Shown in pieces: positions 54,481-63,933 of a stretch of 64,000 nucleotides of DNA (the stretch's first letter is position 1; every line of letters begins with the position of its first letter). The notes beneath the pieces were generated by a model. The model ran no database searches, was not told the origin of the DNA, and saw nothing but the letters and a program-made list of their open reading frames with translations. Position numbers and translations under genes: made by a program. The stretch lies in assembly GCF_044596045.1 (NCBI RefSeq), contig NZ_CP138995.1, forward strand, positions 992,001 to 1,056,000, written 5' to 3'. The DNA comes from Flagellimonas sp947499585 (GTDB taxonomy: Bacteria > Bacteroidota > Bacteroidia > Flavobacteriales > Flavobacteriaceae).

Positions 54481-55113
54481 ATGGAAGTAATTGAAGGAAA
54501 TATACAGAAAGAACGTTTAGAACTTGTTCAAAAGGGCATTTCAAACGGAATGGATTATACGGAATATAGAGATTTAGTACGTCATTTAGCCAAAAATAGA
54601 CAGACTACGGGCGTTGATCAATTGGAATCACTTATCAATTACACGGAACTAAATGATCGCCGCATGAATAGATGGGACAAAACTTTAAAAGTTCCATCAG
54701 AAATTGAAGAAAAGATTTCCAAGGTAAAATCTAGACTTACCTTTTTAGTGCTAAGTGAAAGCTGGTGTGGAGATGCATCACCTAGCTTACCTGTTATGAA
54801 CAAGATTACAGAACTTAATCCAAATATTGAATTTAAGATTGTACTAAGGGATGAAAACTTGGATTTAATGGATGAATTCTTGACCAATGGCAGTCGCTCC
54901 ATTCCTAAATTGATTGTTTTGGATAAGGAGAAAGATGAAATAGTAAGTGAGTGGGGACCACGATCTAGTACCGCCACGGATATGGTCGAAGCCTATAAGA
55001 AAGAACATGGTACACTGACCTCAGAGTTTAAGCAAGACCTTCAGGTCTGGTACAATAAAGATAAAGGGCAGAATATTTTAAGAGACTTGGTGGAATTACT
55101 TCCTTTGGAATAA
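54481..55113 (+). CDS. thioredoxin-fold protein with single active-site Cys
   Basis: A 210-residue protein whose central part (LTFLVLSESWCGDASPSLPVMNKITELNPNIEFKIVLRD) is a thioredoxin fold. The active site reads WCGDA, so the second Cys of CxxC is missing and a disulfide exchange of the normal kind is unlikely. The family is common in Bacteroidota. It ends 18 bases inside the convergent TonB-like gene. Confidence 0.8.
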   Translation: MEVIEGNIQKERLELVQKGISNGMDYTEYRDLVRHLAKNRQTTGVDQLESLINYTELNDRRMNRWDKTLKVPSEIEEKISKVKSRLTFLVLSESWCGDASPSLPVMNKITELNPNIEFKIVLRDENLDLMDEFLTNGSRSIPKLIVLDKEKDEIVSEWGPRSSTATDMVEAYKKEHGTLTSEFKQDLQVWYNKDKGQNILRDLVELLPLE

Positions 55114-55815
55114 GTAAGTTATCGTTCCTATTTGGGAGGCTTTAGAATCTGAACTAAACCTTGCTTTTAATGCATAGGCAATAGCATTGTCCACCAAGCA
55201 ACCATTACTTGTTCCAGAACTCTGATCGTTATAATCAGCTTCGGTAACATAGCCAGATGCGTCCACTTTTATATTAATGACCACTTTTCCGCCTTCAATA
55301 CAAGTGTAAATTGGTGGTGGTAAGGAATAAGCGTTTCTTTCAATTAGAGAATATGAAATAGAAGTACGCTTGTCCTTTAAATTATTGGTAAACTCCTCTT
55401 TTTGAGCTTCGCGTTCGCCTAGCAATTGTTTTTTCTCTTGTCGTTTTTCGGCTAGTTCCTTAAGGTGTGCTGCATATTCACTGTCAGAACCAGAAAATTC
55501 GCTTTGGTCACTGTTCAAAGCGCGTTCTTCCAAAATCTCTTCAAGTGTTTTTAAAGGTTCAGGATTACCAACAGAAGGTTTAGCGGTTTCATTAAAGGCC
55601 ATATGACTTTTAATAGGATCGTTATTGGCCAATTCTTCCATTCTTTCCTCTTCCTCCTTCAATAATTCTACTATATCCTCATCCGCCAAACTCATTTCAA
55701 TAACATACTCTTCCTCTTGTACTCCTCCTAAATGAATGTTGAACAACAACAATATAATGAGAGACATAGAGAAAAAAGTTATTAATAACGATAACTGGTT
55801 TCTGTTTAGGTTCAT
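55096..55815 (-). CDS. TonB-like energy transducer protein
   Basis: A 239-residue protein: N-terminal transmembrane helix (about 9-28), a long acidic and Lys-rich helical segment (about 40-160) in place of the usual Pro-rich spacer, and a TonB C-terminal-like domain (about 160-239; GGKVVINIKVDASGYVTEADYNDQSSGTSNGCLVDNAIAYALKARF). It may energise one of the outer-membrane receptors. ExbB/ExbD are not in this window. Confidence 0.72.
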   Translation of the reverse strand: MNLNRNQLSLLITFFSMSLIILLLFNIHLGGVQEEEYVIEMSLADEDIVELLKEEEERMEELANNDPIKSHMAFNETAKPSVGNPEPLKTLEEILEERALNSDQSEFSGSDSEYAAHLKELAEKRQEKKQLLGEREAQKEEFTNNLKDKRTSISYSLIERNAYSLPPPIYTCIEGGKVVINIKVDASGYVTEADYNDQSSGTSNGCLVDNAIAYALKARFSSDSKASQIGTITYLFQRK

Positions 55816-55902
55816 GGTGATATTATAACCGCTTTTTTCTAAAATTATTTTATTCCAATGATTATGCCTAACCTATTTTTTTAAAAGTATTTAACCTTTC
55901 AA

Positions 55903-56589
55903 TCATAGATTTTCCTTAAAAACCATAGGAGTAACAGCATTAATTACGTTGAAATCACCTATTTTGGTTCTTCTGAGCTCAGATAAATATGCTCCAGATT
56001 GTAGTGATTTTCCAAAATCATAGGCTAAAGAACGAATGTATGTTCCTTTGCTGCAGACGACTCTAAAATGGATTTTAGGCAGTTTTATTTGTGTAATTTC
56101 AAATTCAAGGATTTCTATTTTCCTAGATTTGATTTCTACTTCTATTCCTTCTCTGGCAAACTCATACAATCGCTTACCATCTTTTTTCAAAGCTGAAAAC
56201 ACTGGAGGTACCTGTTCAATTTCACCAAGAAACTGCTTTGTGGCAGTTTGAATAAGGTCTTCGGTAATATGATCCGTTGGAAATGTCTGGTCCACTTCGG
56301 TCTCCATATCAAAAGAAGGTGTAGTTGCCCCTAAGGTGAAGCTACCCGTATATTCCTTAACCTGCCCCTGTAGTTCAGGTATTTTTTTAGTGAATTTCCC
56401 TGTACAGATAATCAATAACCCAGTAGCTAAGGGATCCAATGTGCCAGCATGTCCTATTTTAAACTTTTTAAGGTCAAATTTTTTCCGAATGCCCCATTTT
56501 AAGGCATTAACAGCTTGAAATGAGCTCCATTCCAGTGGTTTGTCTATCAACAGGATTTGTCCGTTTAAAAAGTCCTCTTTGGTTTTCAA
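55903..56589 (-). CDS. truB: tRNA pseudouridine-55 synthase
   Basis: A 228-residue TruB: catalytic loop GHAGTLDPLATGLLIICTGKFTK with the Asp, and CSKGTYIRSLAYDFG in the C-terminal half. It makes pseudouridine 55 in the T-loop of tRNAs. The PUA domain is absent, as in other short Bacteroidota TruBs. Part of the ftsX-DUF3098-uppP-truB unit. Confidence 0.94.
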   Translation of the reverse strand: MKTKEDFLNGQILLIDKPLEWSSFQAVNALKWGIRKKFDLKKFKIGHAGTLDPLATGLLIICTGKFTKKIPELQGQVKEYTGSFTLGATTPSFDMETEVDQTFPTDHITEDLIQTATKQFLGEIEQVPPVFSALKKDGKRLYEFAREGIEVEIKSRKIEILEFEITQIKLPKIHFRVVCSKGTYIRSLAYDFGKSLQSGAYLSELRRTKIGDFNVINAVTPMVFKENL

Positions 56590-56630
56590 GCAGCGTTGAA
56601 TTTAGATTAACAGGGATTTTTTGAAAGAAA

Positions 56631-57425
56631 TCACCCCCATATGCTCCAAGCGATGGCAATAAGACCAACGATCAAGCAATAAATTGCAAAATACGTGAGC
56701 TTGCTTTGGCGTACTATTTTTAGCATCCAAGTACAAGCAGCAAGTCCTGCAATAAAGGCAGCTGCGAACCCTGCACCCATAGCAGCGGTTTCTCCACCTT
56801 CAAAATTAATATCTCCACTTAGAATGTCTTTTGCAACTTTCCCAATAATTAACGGAACGACCATTAAAAAGGAAAAACGGGCGGACTTTGATTTATCAAT
56901 ACCCAATAATACCGCTGTGGATATGGTGGCGCCACTGCGGGAAATACCGGGCAGCATGGCTACGGCCTGTGCCATACCAATAATAAAAGCACTTCGGTAA
57001 GAAACTCCTTTGTCCGTAGTTTTTGCCAAATCTGCCAAATACAATAAAATAGCAGTAATTATTAGCATAATACCTACAATGATAATTGCTCCATCAAAAA
57101 AGACTTCCATAAAATCCTCCAGAAAAAAACCTATCAATGCAGCAGGAATCATCGAAATGATAATCTTCAATGAAAATTGGGTCTGTTCATTCCATGTAAA
57201 TTGAAAAAGCCCTTTTATAATGTCCCAAACATCTTTTCTGAAGACAACAATGGTGCTCAATGCCGTAGCAAAATGTAAAACCACGGTGAACAAAAGACTT
57301 TCCTCTGGAAGGGAGTTACTTCCCAGAATAGCTTTTCCCAATTCTAAATGTCCACTTGATGATACAGGTAAAAATTCGGTCAGTCCTTGAATTATACCAA
57401 GGATAATAGCATCTATAATATCCAA
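56631..57425 (-). CDS. uppP: undecaprenyl-diphosphatase
   Basis: A 264-residue membrane enzyme (BacA/UppP family) with about eight helices and catalytic motifs GLTEFLPVSSSGHLEL and PGISRSGATIST. It recycles the lipid carrier for cell-wall synthesis. Starts one base after the DUF3098 gene in transcript order. Confidence 0.95.
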   Translation of the reverse strand: MDIIDAIILGIIQGLTEFLPVSSSGHLELGKAILGSNSLPEESLLFTVVLHFATALSTIVVFRKDVWDIIKGLFQFTWNEQTQFSLKIIISMIPAALIGFFLEDFMEVFFDGAIIIVGIMLIITAILLYLADLAKTTDKGVSYRSAFIIGMAQAVAMLPGISRSGATISTAVLLGIDKSKSARFSFLMVVPLIIGKVAKDILSGDINFEGGETAAMGAGFAAAFIAGLAACTWMLKIVRQSKLTYFAIYCLIVGLIAIAWSIWG

Positions 57426-57426
57426 A

Positions 57427-57690
57427 CTATTTTTTGTTTTTGTCAGGGTTCAACAAAATGGCATATACCTGAATTCCAAGCCCAATAAGAACTAAAGTAG
57501 GGGCCAAACGGATTCTTCTAAAACTGTATATGTCTGGATTAAATACATTGGGGTCGTCACTACCACCCCCGGTCATTAAAATAAACCCTAGAGCAATAAA
57601 AGCTAGCCCTATAAAAAGAAAGAGGTAGTTTCTTTTTTGGAAGATAAATTGGGAGGTTGGTTTTTGTACGTTCTTATTTTTCTTACTCAT
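57427..57690 (-). CDS. DUF3098 membrane protein
   Basis: An 87-residue protein with two hydrophobic helices (about 22-42 and 63-80). The signature FIALGFILMTGGGSDDPNVFNPDIYSFRRI matches DUF3098, small Bacteroidota proteins regularly between ftsX and uppP. Function unknown. Confidence 0.85.
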   Translation of the reverse strand: MSKKNKNVQKPTSQFIFQKRNYLFLFIGLAFIALGFILMTGGGSDDPNVFNPDIYSFRRIRLAPTLVLIGLGIQVYAILLNPDKNKK

Positions 57691-57699
57691 GGTGTAAAG

Positions 57700-58578
57700 T
57701 TAATAATAAAGATCATCTGTCCTTAAATTCAAAAAGCGCTGGGTGGCAATATGCGTGCTTGCCCAAGAAATGATGACTCCAAGCCCAAAAACCCCTACAA
57801 ATAGAGCTATTAAAACAATAAAATCTTGAAACAAGTTTAGTTCTGGGAAATTTATGTTTACATAGTAAAGGACAATTGCCAAGGCTATAAGCGCAAGTGT
57901 TGCCCCCAACATTCCCAGTTTAATATTCGTCCAAATAAAGGGTCTTCGGATAAATGTTTTGGTTGCCCCCACCATCTGCATGGTTTTAATAATAAATCGC
58001 TTTGAATAAATAGAAAGTCGGATAGAACTATTGATCAGCAATACTGCTATTAAAGTAAAGGCAGCGCTGGCAAAAAGAATCCACAAACTTATTTTCCGCA
58101 CATTATCATTGAGCAAGGAAATCAATGGTTTGTCATAGCTTACTTCATCTACATAAGTTTTAGCGGCAATACCACTGGCAATTTCTTCAATCTGTTCTGG
58201 TGATACAAAGTCTGCCCTCAGATTGACATCAATGGCGTTTTGAAGGGGATTATAGCCTAAAAATTCAATAAAATTCTCACCAATGTCCTCGCTATATTGT
58301 TCGGCCGCATCTTCCTTGGTAATGTAATTGGCCGACTTTGTATAGTCTGCCATGGCCAAACTTTTTTGCAATTGTTCTATTTCCACAGGCTTGGCATTGT
58401 CCTTTAAAAAGACTGAAATAGTAATTTGTTCCTTAAAATGGTCTGCCAGTTTTTTGGTATTCAGTACCAAAAGCCCAAGAGCTCCAAGTAAAAACAAAAC
58501 TAATGCGATGCTCAAAACCACTGAAAAATATGAGGTAATCAGCTTTCTTCGTTGATATCGTTCAATATATTGACTCAT
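57700..58578 (-). CDS. ftsX: cell division ABC permease FtsX
   Basis: A 292-residue permease: N-terminal helix (about 20-42), extracellular domain (about 45-165), and three more helices. KQMVGAT-type loop present (IKTMQMVGATKTFIRRPF). It works with FtsE to activate peptidoglycan hydrolases at the septum. ftsE is not in the window. First gene of the ftsX-DUF3098-uppP-truB run. Confidence 0.92.
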   Translation of the reverse strand: MSQYIERYQRRKLITSYFSVVLSIALVLFLLGALGLLVLNTKKLADHFKEQITISVFLKDNAKPVEIEQLQKSLAMADYTKSANYITKEDAAEQYSEDIGENFIEFLGYNPLQNAIDVNLRADFVSPEQIEEIASGIAAKTYVDEVSYDKPLISLLNDNVRKISLWILFASAAFTLIAVLLINSSIRLSIYSKRFIIKTMQMVGATKTFIRRPFIWTNIKLGMLGATLALIALAIVLYYVNINFPELNLFQDFIVLIALFVGVFGLGVIISWASTHIATQRFLNLRTDDLYY

Positions 58579-58675
58579 AAAGGAAAATCAGTATGTAAAA
58601 ATAGAAAAGTATGAATTAACAATTGTATAATTCTGGACTATTGCACTGTTTTATCTTTATTATGATATAATAAAA

Positions 58676-60550
58676 TCAACGTTTGAGCGTAAAATGCCCT
58701 TTGAACAAACTGTTCCCAACTTTTACAGTGTACCAATAATCGGATGCAGGTAGAGGTCTGCTATCAAAAGTACCGTCCCAAGAATAGTCTTTCTCTTTGG
58801 ATTGTGCTATAAGTCTTAAGTTTCGATCAAAGATGTTAATTTCATAGTCGTCGGTGACTTGAATTCCTTCTGGGATAAAACGTTCATTTATGCCATCACC
58901 ATTTGGGGTAAAAAACCGGGGTATTACCAAATGGACGAATGGAAATCGAAGCACACCGCAAAAGTTCTTCTGTCTTATGTAAGCAACGTATGCTCCTCCC
59001 AAAAGGTTTTGAAAATTAGGACTTTCTTGATAAACGATGCCATCAAGGGAATATTCAAAATCACCCCCAATTTGGGTGAGAATGGTCAAATCTCTGTGAT
59101 CAGAAACTATCCTATCCACTATGGGCTTGTCAATTTGAGAAACTTCAATCACCTTTGTGGCGCTGCAGCCGTTGCTGTCTGTTACCATTACCGTATATTC
59201 TCCTGGCAGAGTAACAGTTATTTCCTGAGTGTTTTCCATAGTGCTCCAAGAATAGAGGGAATTGGGTAAATCTGCCGATAAGACCAAGGATTCCCCTTCG
59301 CATAGAATCAACGCTTCATTTTCTAAGATGGGCAAATCATTATAAAAAATACTTACCGCCGTCCTAGAGTCGGATCTACAACCTGCTATTTCGGATACCG
59401 CTTCTGCGTAATAGGTGCCATTTATAGTAGTTTCATAAAACAGGCTACCAGTCTGTAAAAGGGTCCCCCCAACTGGGGCATCATACCAATTTGTTGTAAT
59501 ACCGTTTGGAGTGGAAACGGATACCCCTCCAACAACATCCTCACAAAGCGAAACCTCTCCCAAAGAAGTTGGAGGCATAGGTCTTTCTTCAATAATGACT
59601 TCAAAAACATCAGATACCGCACTACAATTTAAATTGGAAAGGTTAATAGGGTCTTCTGCTACCTTTACTCGATATAATGTTGTGCTAGAAATTAAAGGTG
59701 ATGTCAGGCTTTGAGCGGTTTCACCAATAATATCGTTCCAAGTTGTACCATCTGTGCTTTCTTGCCATTGATAGGCATGAGTGCTGTAAATAGAAAAATC
59801 GGGTGTCGCGTTAAGATCAACTGATATAGGAACGTTTTCTTCGCATATGGCAATACTTGTATTATCTAAAGTATCGGCAAGGGTTATTCTATCGCCACAG
59901 GCCCTAAAAACAATGTCATCGATGGCCAGGTCATTACCGCAGCCACCTATCCCATTGTTGAGCATTTTCAAAATAACCGAAGTCTGCCCAGGTAATGTTT
60001 GAAAAACCAAGGCGTATTGTTCCCATATTGCTGTGGACGTGCTAAAAATATTTCCAGTGTCTCCAGTTGCCAATAAATTTGTGTCGGTATTGTCCCAAAT
60101 CTGAAACCTTACATTTATTGGAATACCATTGCCACTGCAGCCGGCACTTGGCAGAAGGTTTATCAACCAAGATGAAAACTCATATGAAGTATTTTCGCAT
60201 AGCCCGTTGATGGTTCTTCTGAAAAACTCACCGGATGTAAAACTTGCATTTACAATAAAAGCTTTGCCATTTGTGTCACCAGGAGTATGGTCATTTGTAT
60301 TAAACCAATCAAAAAAATTAGTTCTGCTGGATATGGTATAATTTCCATCAACAGGTTCCAAAGGACCTCCATTTACATAGTTGTATGTAGTTGCTCCTGC
60401 CGGCAATGGAGGGCCGTCTTGTAACCCAGTCCCAAAAGTTTCCGTAAAAATTGGGTCTCCAGAATTACCACTGCAAAAACCCAATTGAGCCTTTGACTTT
60501 TGAAGAAAAAGCAATGAAAATAGTAAAGAAAAGAGTAAGTGGTTTCGCAA
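58676..60550 (-). CDS. T9SS type B sorting domain secreted protein
   Basis: A 624-residue exported protein: signal peptide (ends SKAQ), a jelly-roll-like N-terminal domain (about 30-220, Cys-rich at both ends), two or three Ig-like repeats, and a C-terminal domain starting FFTPNGDGINERFIPEG, the signature of gliding-motility-associated type B T9SS signals. It should be exported by the T9SS to the cell surface and attach there. Binding partner unknown. Divergent from leuS. Confidence 0.88.
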   Translation of the reverse strand: MRNHLLFSLLFSLLFLQKSKAQLGFCSGNSGDPIFTETFGTGLQDGPPLPAGATTYNYVNGGPLEPVDGNYTISSRTNFFDWFNTNDHTPGDTNGKAFIVNASFTSGEFFRRTINGLCENTSYEFSSWLINLLPSAGCSGNGIPINVRFQIWDNTDTNLLATGDTGNIFSTSTAIWEQYALVFQTLPGQTSVILKMLNNGIGGCGNDLAIDDIVFRACGDRITLADTLDNTSIAICEENVPISVDLNATPDFSIYSTHAYQWQESTDGTTWNDIIGETAQSLTSPLISSTTLYRVKVAEDPINLSNLNCSAVSDVFEVIIEERPMPPTSLGEVSLCEDVVGGVSVSTPNGITTNWYDAPVGGTLLQTGSLFYETTINGTYYAEAVSEIAGCRSDSRTAVSIFYNDLPILENEALILCEGESLVLSADLPNSLYSWSTMENTQEITVTLPGEYTVMVTDSNGCSATKVIEVSQIDKPIVDRIVSDHRDLTILTQIGGDFEYSLDGIVYQESPNFQNLLGGAYVAYIRQKNFCGVLRFPFVHLVIPRFFTPNGDGINERFIPEGIQVTDDYEINIFDRNLRLIAQSKEKDYSWDGTFDSRPLPASDYWYTVKVGNSLFKGHFTLKR

Positions 60551-60615
60551 TGGACGTAAGTAATATTGGTTTTGAATAGGCTTGCCTAATCTTTTCCGCT
60601 TTAAGGGATTAAACC

Positions 60616-60623
60616 TATTTTTG
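60616..60623 (+). promoter_or_regulatory. leuS -7 promoter element
   Basis: TATTTTTG is an exact TAnnTTTG match, 25 bases before the leuS start. No TTG at the usual spacing upstream. Confidence 0.45.
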
Positions 60624-60648
60624 CCAAATTAAAGAAGTAAGATATAAA

Positions 60649-63576
60649 ATGAACTACAATTTCCGTGAAATTGAGGCCAAATGGCAAAAGTATTGGGCAA
60701 ACAACGAAACATTTAAGGCGTCCAATAATTCCAATAGACCCAAGTTCTATGCACTTTCTATGTTTCCCTATCCTTCAGGGGCCGGACTGCACGTAGGGCA
60801 TCCATTGGGTTATATTGCCACGGATATCTATGCCCGCTACAAAAGACATAAGGGGTTTAATGTATTGCACCCTATGGGGTACGATTCTTTTGGTTTGCCT
60901 GCAGAGCAATACGCCATCCAGACAGGGCAACACCCTGCAATTACCACAGAAACCAATATAAAAAGATATCGAGAACAGTTAGACCAACTTGGTTTTTCGT
61001 TTGATTGGAGTCGCGAAGTGCGCACCTCTGACCCCAATTATTACAAATGGACCCAATGGGTTTTTATCCAATTGTTTAATTCATGGTACAATAAGAATAC
61101 AGATAAAGCTGAGGCGATAACTGATTTGATTTCCATTTTTGAAAAAGAAGGAAACGCAATGGTAAATGCTGCTTCTGATGATGATGCCCCGATTTTTAGT
61201 GCGGAGGATTGGGCCAATTTTTCAGAAAAAACCAAGCAAGAATTATTGCTAAAATATAGATTGACGTATTTGGCCGATACTGAGGTAAACTGGTGCCCTG
61301 CATTAGGGACGGTTTTGGCCAACGATGAAATCGTCAATGGCGTTTCGGAACGGGGAGGACATCCCGTTATCCGAAAGAAAATGACACAATGGAGCATGCG
61401 CATTACCGCTTACGCCCAACGTTTGTTAGATGGTTTGGACACGATTGATTGGCCCCAGCCGCTAAAAGATTCACAGACCAATTGGATTGGTCGTTCAGAA
61501 GGAGCCTCTGCCATTTTTAATGTCATTTCGAGCGCAATCGAGAAGCATCAAATAGAAGTCTTCACCACTCGCCCAGACACTATTTTTGGAGCTAGTTTTA
61601 TGACCTTGGCTCCAGAACATGAATTGGTTGCAAAAATCACTACCCCAGAACAAAAAGAAGCTGTAGAAGCTTATGTGGAAGCTACGGCAAAGCGCTCTGA
61701 GCGTGATAGAATGGCTGATGTCAAAACCATATCAGGAGCGTTTACAGGTGCTTATGCGGAACATCCATTTACAAAAGAACCTGTTCCTATTTGGATTGGG
61801 GATTATGTTTTGGCAGGATATGGAACAGGGGCAGTGATGTCAGTTCCATGTGGCGATCAACGCGATTATGATTTTGCAAAGCACTTTAATATTCCCATTC
61901 CCAATATTTTTGAAGGAGTGGATATTTCTGAAGAAGCGTTTGCTGATAAAGAAAAAACGATTATTGCCAATTCAGACTTTTTAAATGGACTGCCTTATAA
62001 GAAAGCGGTAAAATTGGCGATATATGAATTGGAAAAACTAGGCCAAGGCCAAGGAAAGATAAATTACCGTTTGCGAGATGCTGTTTTTAGTCGTCAACGG
62101 TATTGGGGAGAGCCTTTTCCTGTGTACTATGTGGACGGAATGCCGCAAATGATTGCAGATAAACATTTGCCTTTAAAATTACCAGAGGTTGAAAAATATT
62201 TGCCAACTGAAACAGGGGAACCCCCTTTAGGAAACGCTACGATTTGGGCTTGGGATGCCAAAAACAATAAAGTAGTGTCCAATGAGATGCTGAAACAAGT
62301 TCAGCATGACGAAGCTGGTCATTCCGAACTTGATTCGGAATCCCATACAGGAGTGTACCCATTGGAATTAAACACTATGCCAGGTTGGGCAGGAAGTTCC
62401 CAATACTTTAACCGTTATATGGATGCTCATAATGATGAGGCCATTTATTCACAAGACGCCATTGACTATTGGGAAGATGTGGACTTGTATATTGGAGGTA
62501 GTGAGCATGCTACTGGGCATTTGTTATACTCCCGTTTTTGGCAGAAGTTTTTGTTTGATATAGGAGTTGCTCCAAAAGATGAGTTTGCCAAAAAATTGAT
62601 CAATCAGGGGATGATTACGGGGACGAGCGCTTTTATTTACAGAACTAATATTGATAATAAAATCACTTTTGTTTCCAAAGGAAGAATTAAAGAGCTGGGT
62701 AGTTATTTGGTTGAAATGATAGAAGGAAAAGAACTTGATTTGAGGCCTCAAAATTACGGGGCTTTGCAAAAAATCCATGCAGATGTTTCCTTGGTTAATG
62801 CTTCGGATGAGTTGGATATTGACGCCTTTAAAAAGTGGCAACCGGAATACAAGGACGCTGATTTCATTTTGGAAGACGGTAAATATATTGTTGGACGCGA
62901 AATCGAAAAAATGTCTAAATCCAAATACAATGTCGTCAACCCAGATGCCATTTGTGAGGAATATGGAGCAGATTCATTACGTTTATATGAAATGTTCTTG
63001 GGACCATTGGAGCAATCCAAACCTTGGAACACGGCAGGAATAACAGGGGTTCATTCTTTCCTTAAAAAATTATGGAAGTTATATGCTACGGTTGATGAAA
63101 GCATAGAACCTTCAGCAGAAAACTTAAAAACCCTGCACAAGACCATCAAAAAAGTGGAAGAGGATATTGAGCATTTCTCCTTTAATACTTCGGTATCTAC
63201 TTTTATGATTTGTGTAAATGAATTAACCGCTCAAAAATGCATAAGCAAAGCGATTTTGGAGCCTTTGGCCATTTTGGTTTCCCCCTATGCGCCGCATATT
63301 GCAGAAGAACTTTGGGAGAGATTAGGGCATTCACAATCCATTGCAGAAGCACCTTTTCCAAAGTTTGAAGAAAAGTATTTGGTAGAGAGCAGCAAAGAAT
63401 ATCCCATATCCTTTAATGGTAAAACGCGCTTTACTATGGAACTGCCTTTAGACATGGGTAAAGATGATATTGAAGCCGCAGTTATGGCGCATGAAAAGAC
63501 CCAAGCGCAGTTGCAAGGACGTACTCCTAAAAAGGTAATTGTAGTTCCTGGAAAGATTGTGAACATTGTGGGATAA
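60649..63576 (+). CDS. leuS: leucyl-tRNA synthetase with in-frame palindromic insert
   Basis: A 975-residue class I synthetase: HVGH form of the HIGH motif (SGAGLHVGHPLGY), editing domain (about 230-430; GTGAVMSVPCGDQRDYDFAKH), zinc-free connective domain, catalytic MPGWAGSS and KMSKS (IEKMSKSKYN), and anticodon domain. Between the connective domain and MPGWAGSS, residues about 546-566 (LKQVQHDE ... HSELDSES) come from a double-palindrome DNA repeat. The longer length than usual and the lack of any stop show the insert stays in frame. Essential enzyme, so the insert must be tolerated. Confidence 0.95.
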   Translation: MNYNFREIEAKWQKYWANNETFKASNNSNRPKFYALSMFPYPSGAGLHVGHPLGYIATDIYARYKRHKGFNVLHPMGYDSFGLPAEQYAIQTGQHPAITTETNIKRYREQLDQLGFSFDWSREVRTSDPNYYKWTQWVFIQLFNSWYNKNTDKAEAITDLISIFEKEGNAMVNAASDDDAPIFSAEDWANFSEKTKQELLLKYRLTYLADTEVNWCPALGTVLANDEIVNGVSERGGHPVIRKKMTQWSMRITAYAQRLLDGLDTIDWPQPLKDSQTNWIGRSEGASAIFNVISSAIEKHQIEVFTTRPDTIFGASFMTLAPEHELVAKITTPEQKEAVEAYVEATAKRSERDRMADVKTISGAFTGAYAEHPFTKEPVPIWIGDYVLAGYGTGAVMSVPCGDQRDYDFAKHFNIPIPNIFEGVDISEEAFADKEKTIIANSDFLNGLPYKKAVKLAIYELEKLGQGQGKINYRLRDAVFSRQRYWGEPFPVYYVDGMPQMIADKHLPLKLPEVEKYLPTETGEPPLGNATIWAWDAKNNKVVSNEMLKQVQHDEAGHSELDSESHTGVYPLELNTMPGWAGSSQYFNRYMDAHNDEAIYSQDAIDYWEDVDLYIGGSEHATGHLLYSRFWQKFLFDIGVAPKDEFAKKLINQGMITGTSAFIYRTNIDNKITFVSKGRIKELGSYLVEMIEGKELDLRPQNYGALQKIHADVSLVNASDELDIDAFKKWQPEYKDADFILEDGKYIVGREIEKMSKSKYNVVNPDAICEEYGADSLRLYEMFLGPLEQSKPWNTAGITGVHSFLKKLWKLYATVDESIEPSAENLKTLHKTIKKVEEDIEHFSFNTSVSTFMICVNELTAQKCISKAILEPLAILVSPYAPHIAEELWERLGHSQSIAEAPFPKFEEKYLVESSKEYPISFNGKTRFTMELPLDMGKDDIEAAVMAHEKTQAQLQGRTPKKVIVVPGKIVNIVG
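62285..62341 (+). repeat. in-frame double-palindrome repeat inside leuS
   Basis: Two back-to-back hairpins: ATGCTGAA/TTCAGCAT with a 5-base loop (62287-62307), then ATTCCGAA/TTCGGAAT with a 5-base loop (62320-62340), joined by about 12 bases. Both are perfect 8-bp stems. The wording, with AACAAGTTCAG and CTTGATTCGG, is that of palindromic repeats usually seen between flavobacterial genes. Confidence 0.8.
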
Positions 63577-63592
63577 AATTTTTAAAATAGTG

Positions 63593-63658
63593 TCATGTTG
63601 AGCCCGTTGAAGCGTATTGATTGTTAATATTGTCTATACTTCGACAAGCTCAGGATGA
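63593..63658 (+). repeat. degenerate palindromic repeat after leuS
   Basis: Arms 63593-63612 and 63639-63658 are inverted repeats of 20 bases with four mismatches (TCAT..TGAGC..GT.GAAG against CTTCGACAAGCTCAGGATGA). The right arm has the exact form of a repeat common in Flavobacteriia. It may act as an mRNA 3' structure for leuS, or as a relic of a mobile palindrome. Confidence 0.6.
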
Positions 63659-63672
63659 TATCATAAAATAAA

Positions 63673-63933
63673 ATGTCCATGAAAACCTTTGAAATTATAG
63701 GCCTTATTGCGGCCACATTGACTACATCTTCATTTATTCCGCAGGTTTATAAAGCATGGAAGTATAAATCAACAAAAGACATTTCTTTGGTTATGTACCT
63801 TATACTCTTTATAGGTAGTGTGTTATGGTTGTACTATGGACTTATGATTCAAAGTGTACCTGTAATTATGGCCAATGGTATTACAAGCACTTTGGTGGCC
63901 TTTGTGGTTATTTTAAAATTAAAACATAAGTAG
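63673..63933 (+). CDS. SemiSWEET sugar transporter
   Basis: An 86-residue protein with three hydrophobic helices and the PQ-loop signature TTSSFIPQVYKAWKYKSTKDISLVMY. This is a single SemiSWEET half-transporter, which works as a homodimer to pass small sugars. It follows leuS by 96 bases, with the degenerate palindrome between them. Confidence 0.9.
   Translation: MSMKTFEIIGLIAATLTTSSFIPQVYKAWKYKSTKDISLVMYLILFIGSVLWLYYGLMIQSVPVIMANGITSTLVAFVVILKLKHK

Noticed and set aside
41041..61403. Short antisense ORFs within aat, truB, uppP and leuS
   Set aside because: All lie opposite strongly conserved genes and show no motif, signal or start context.
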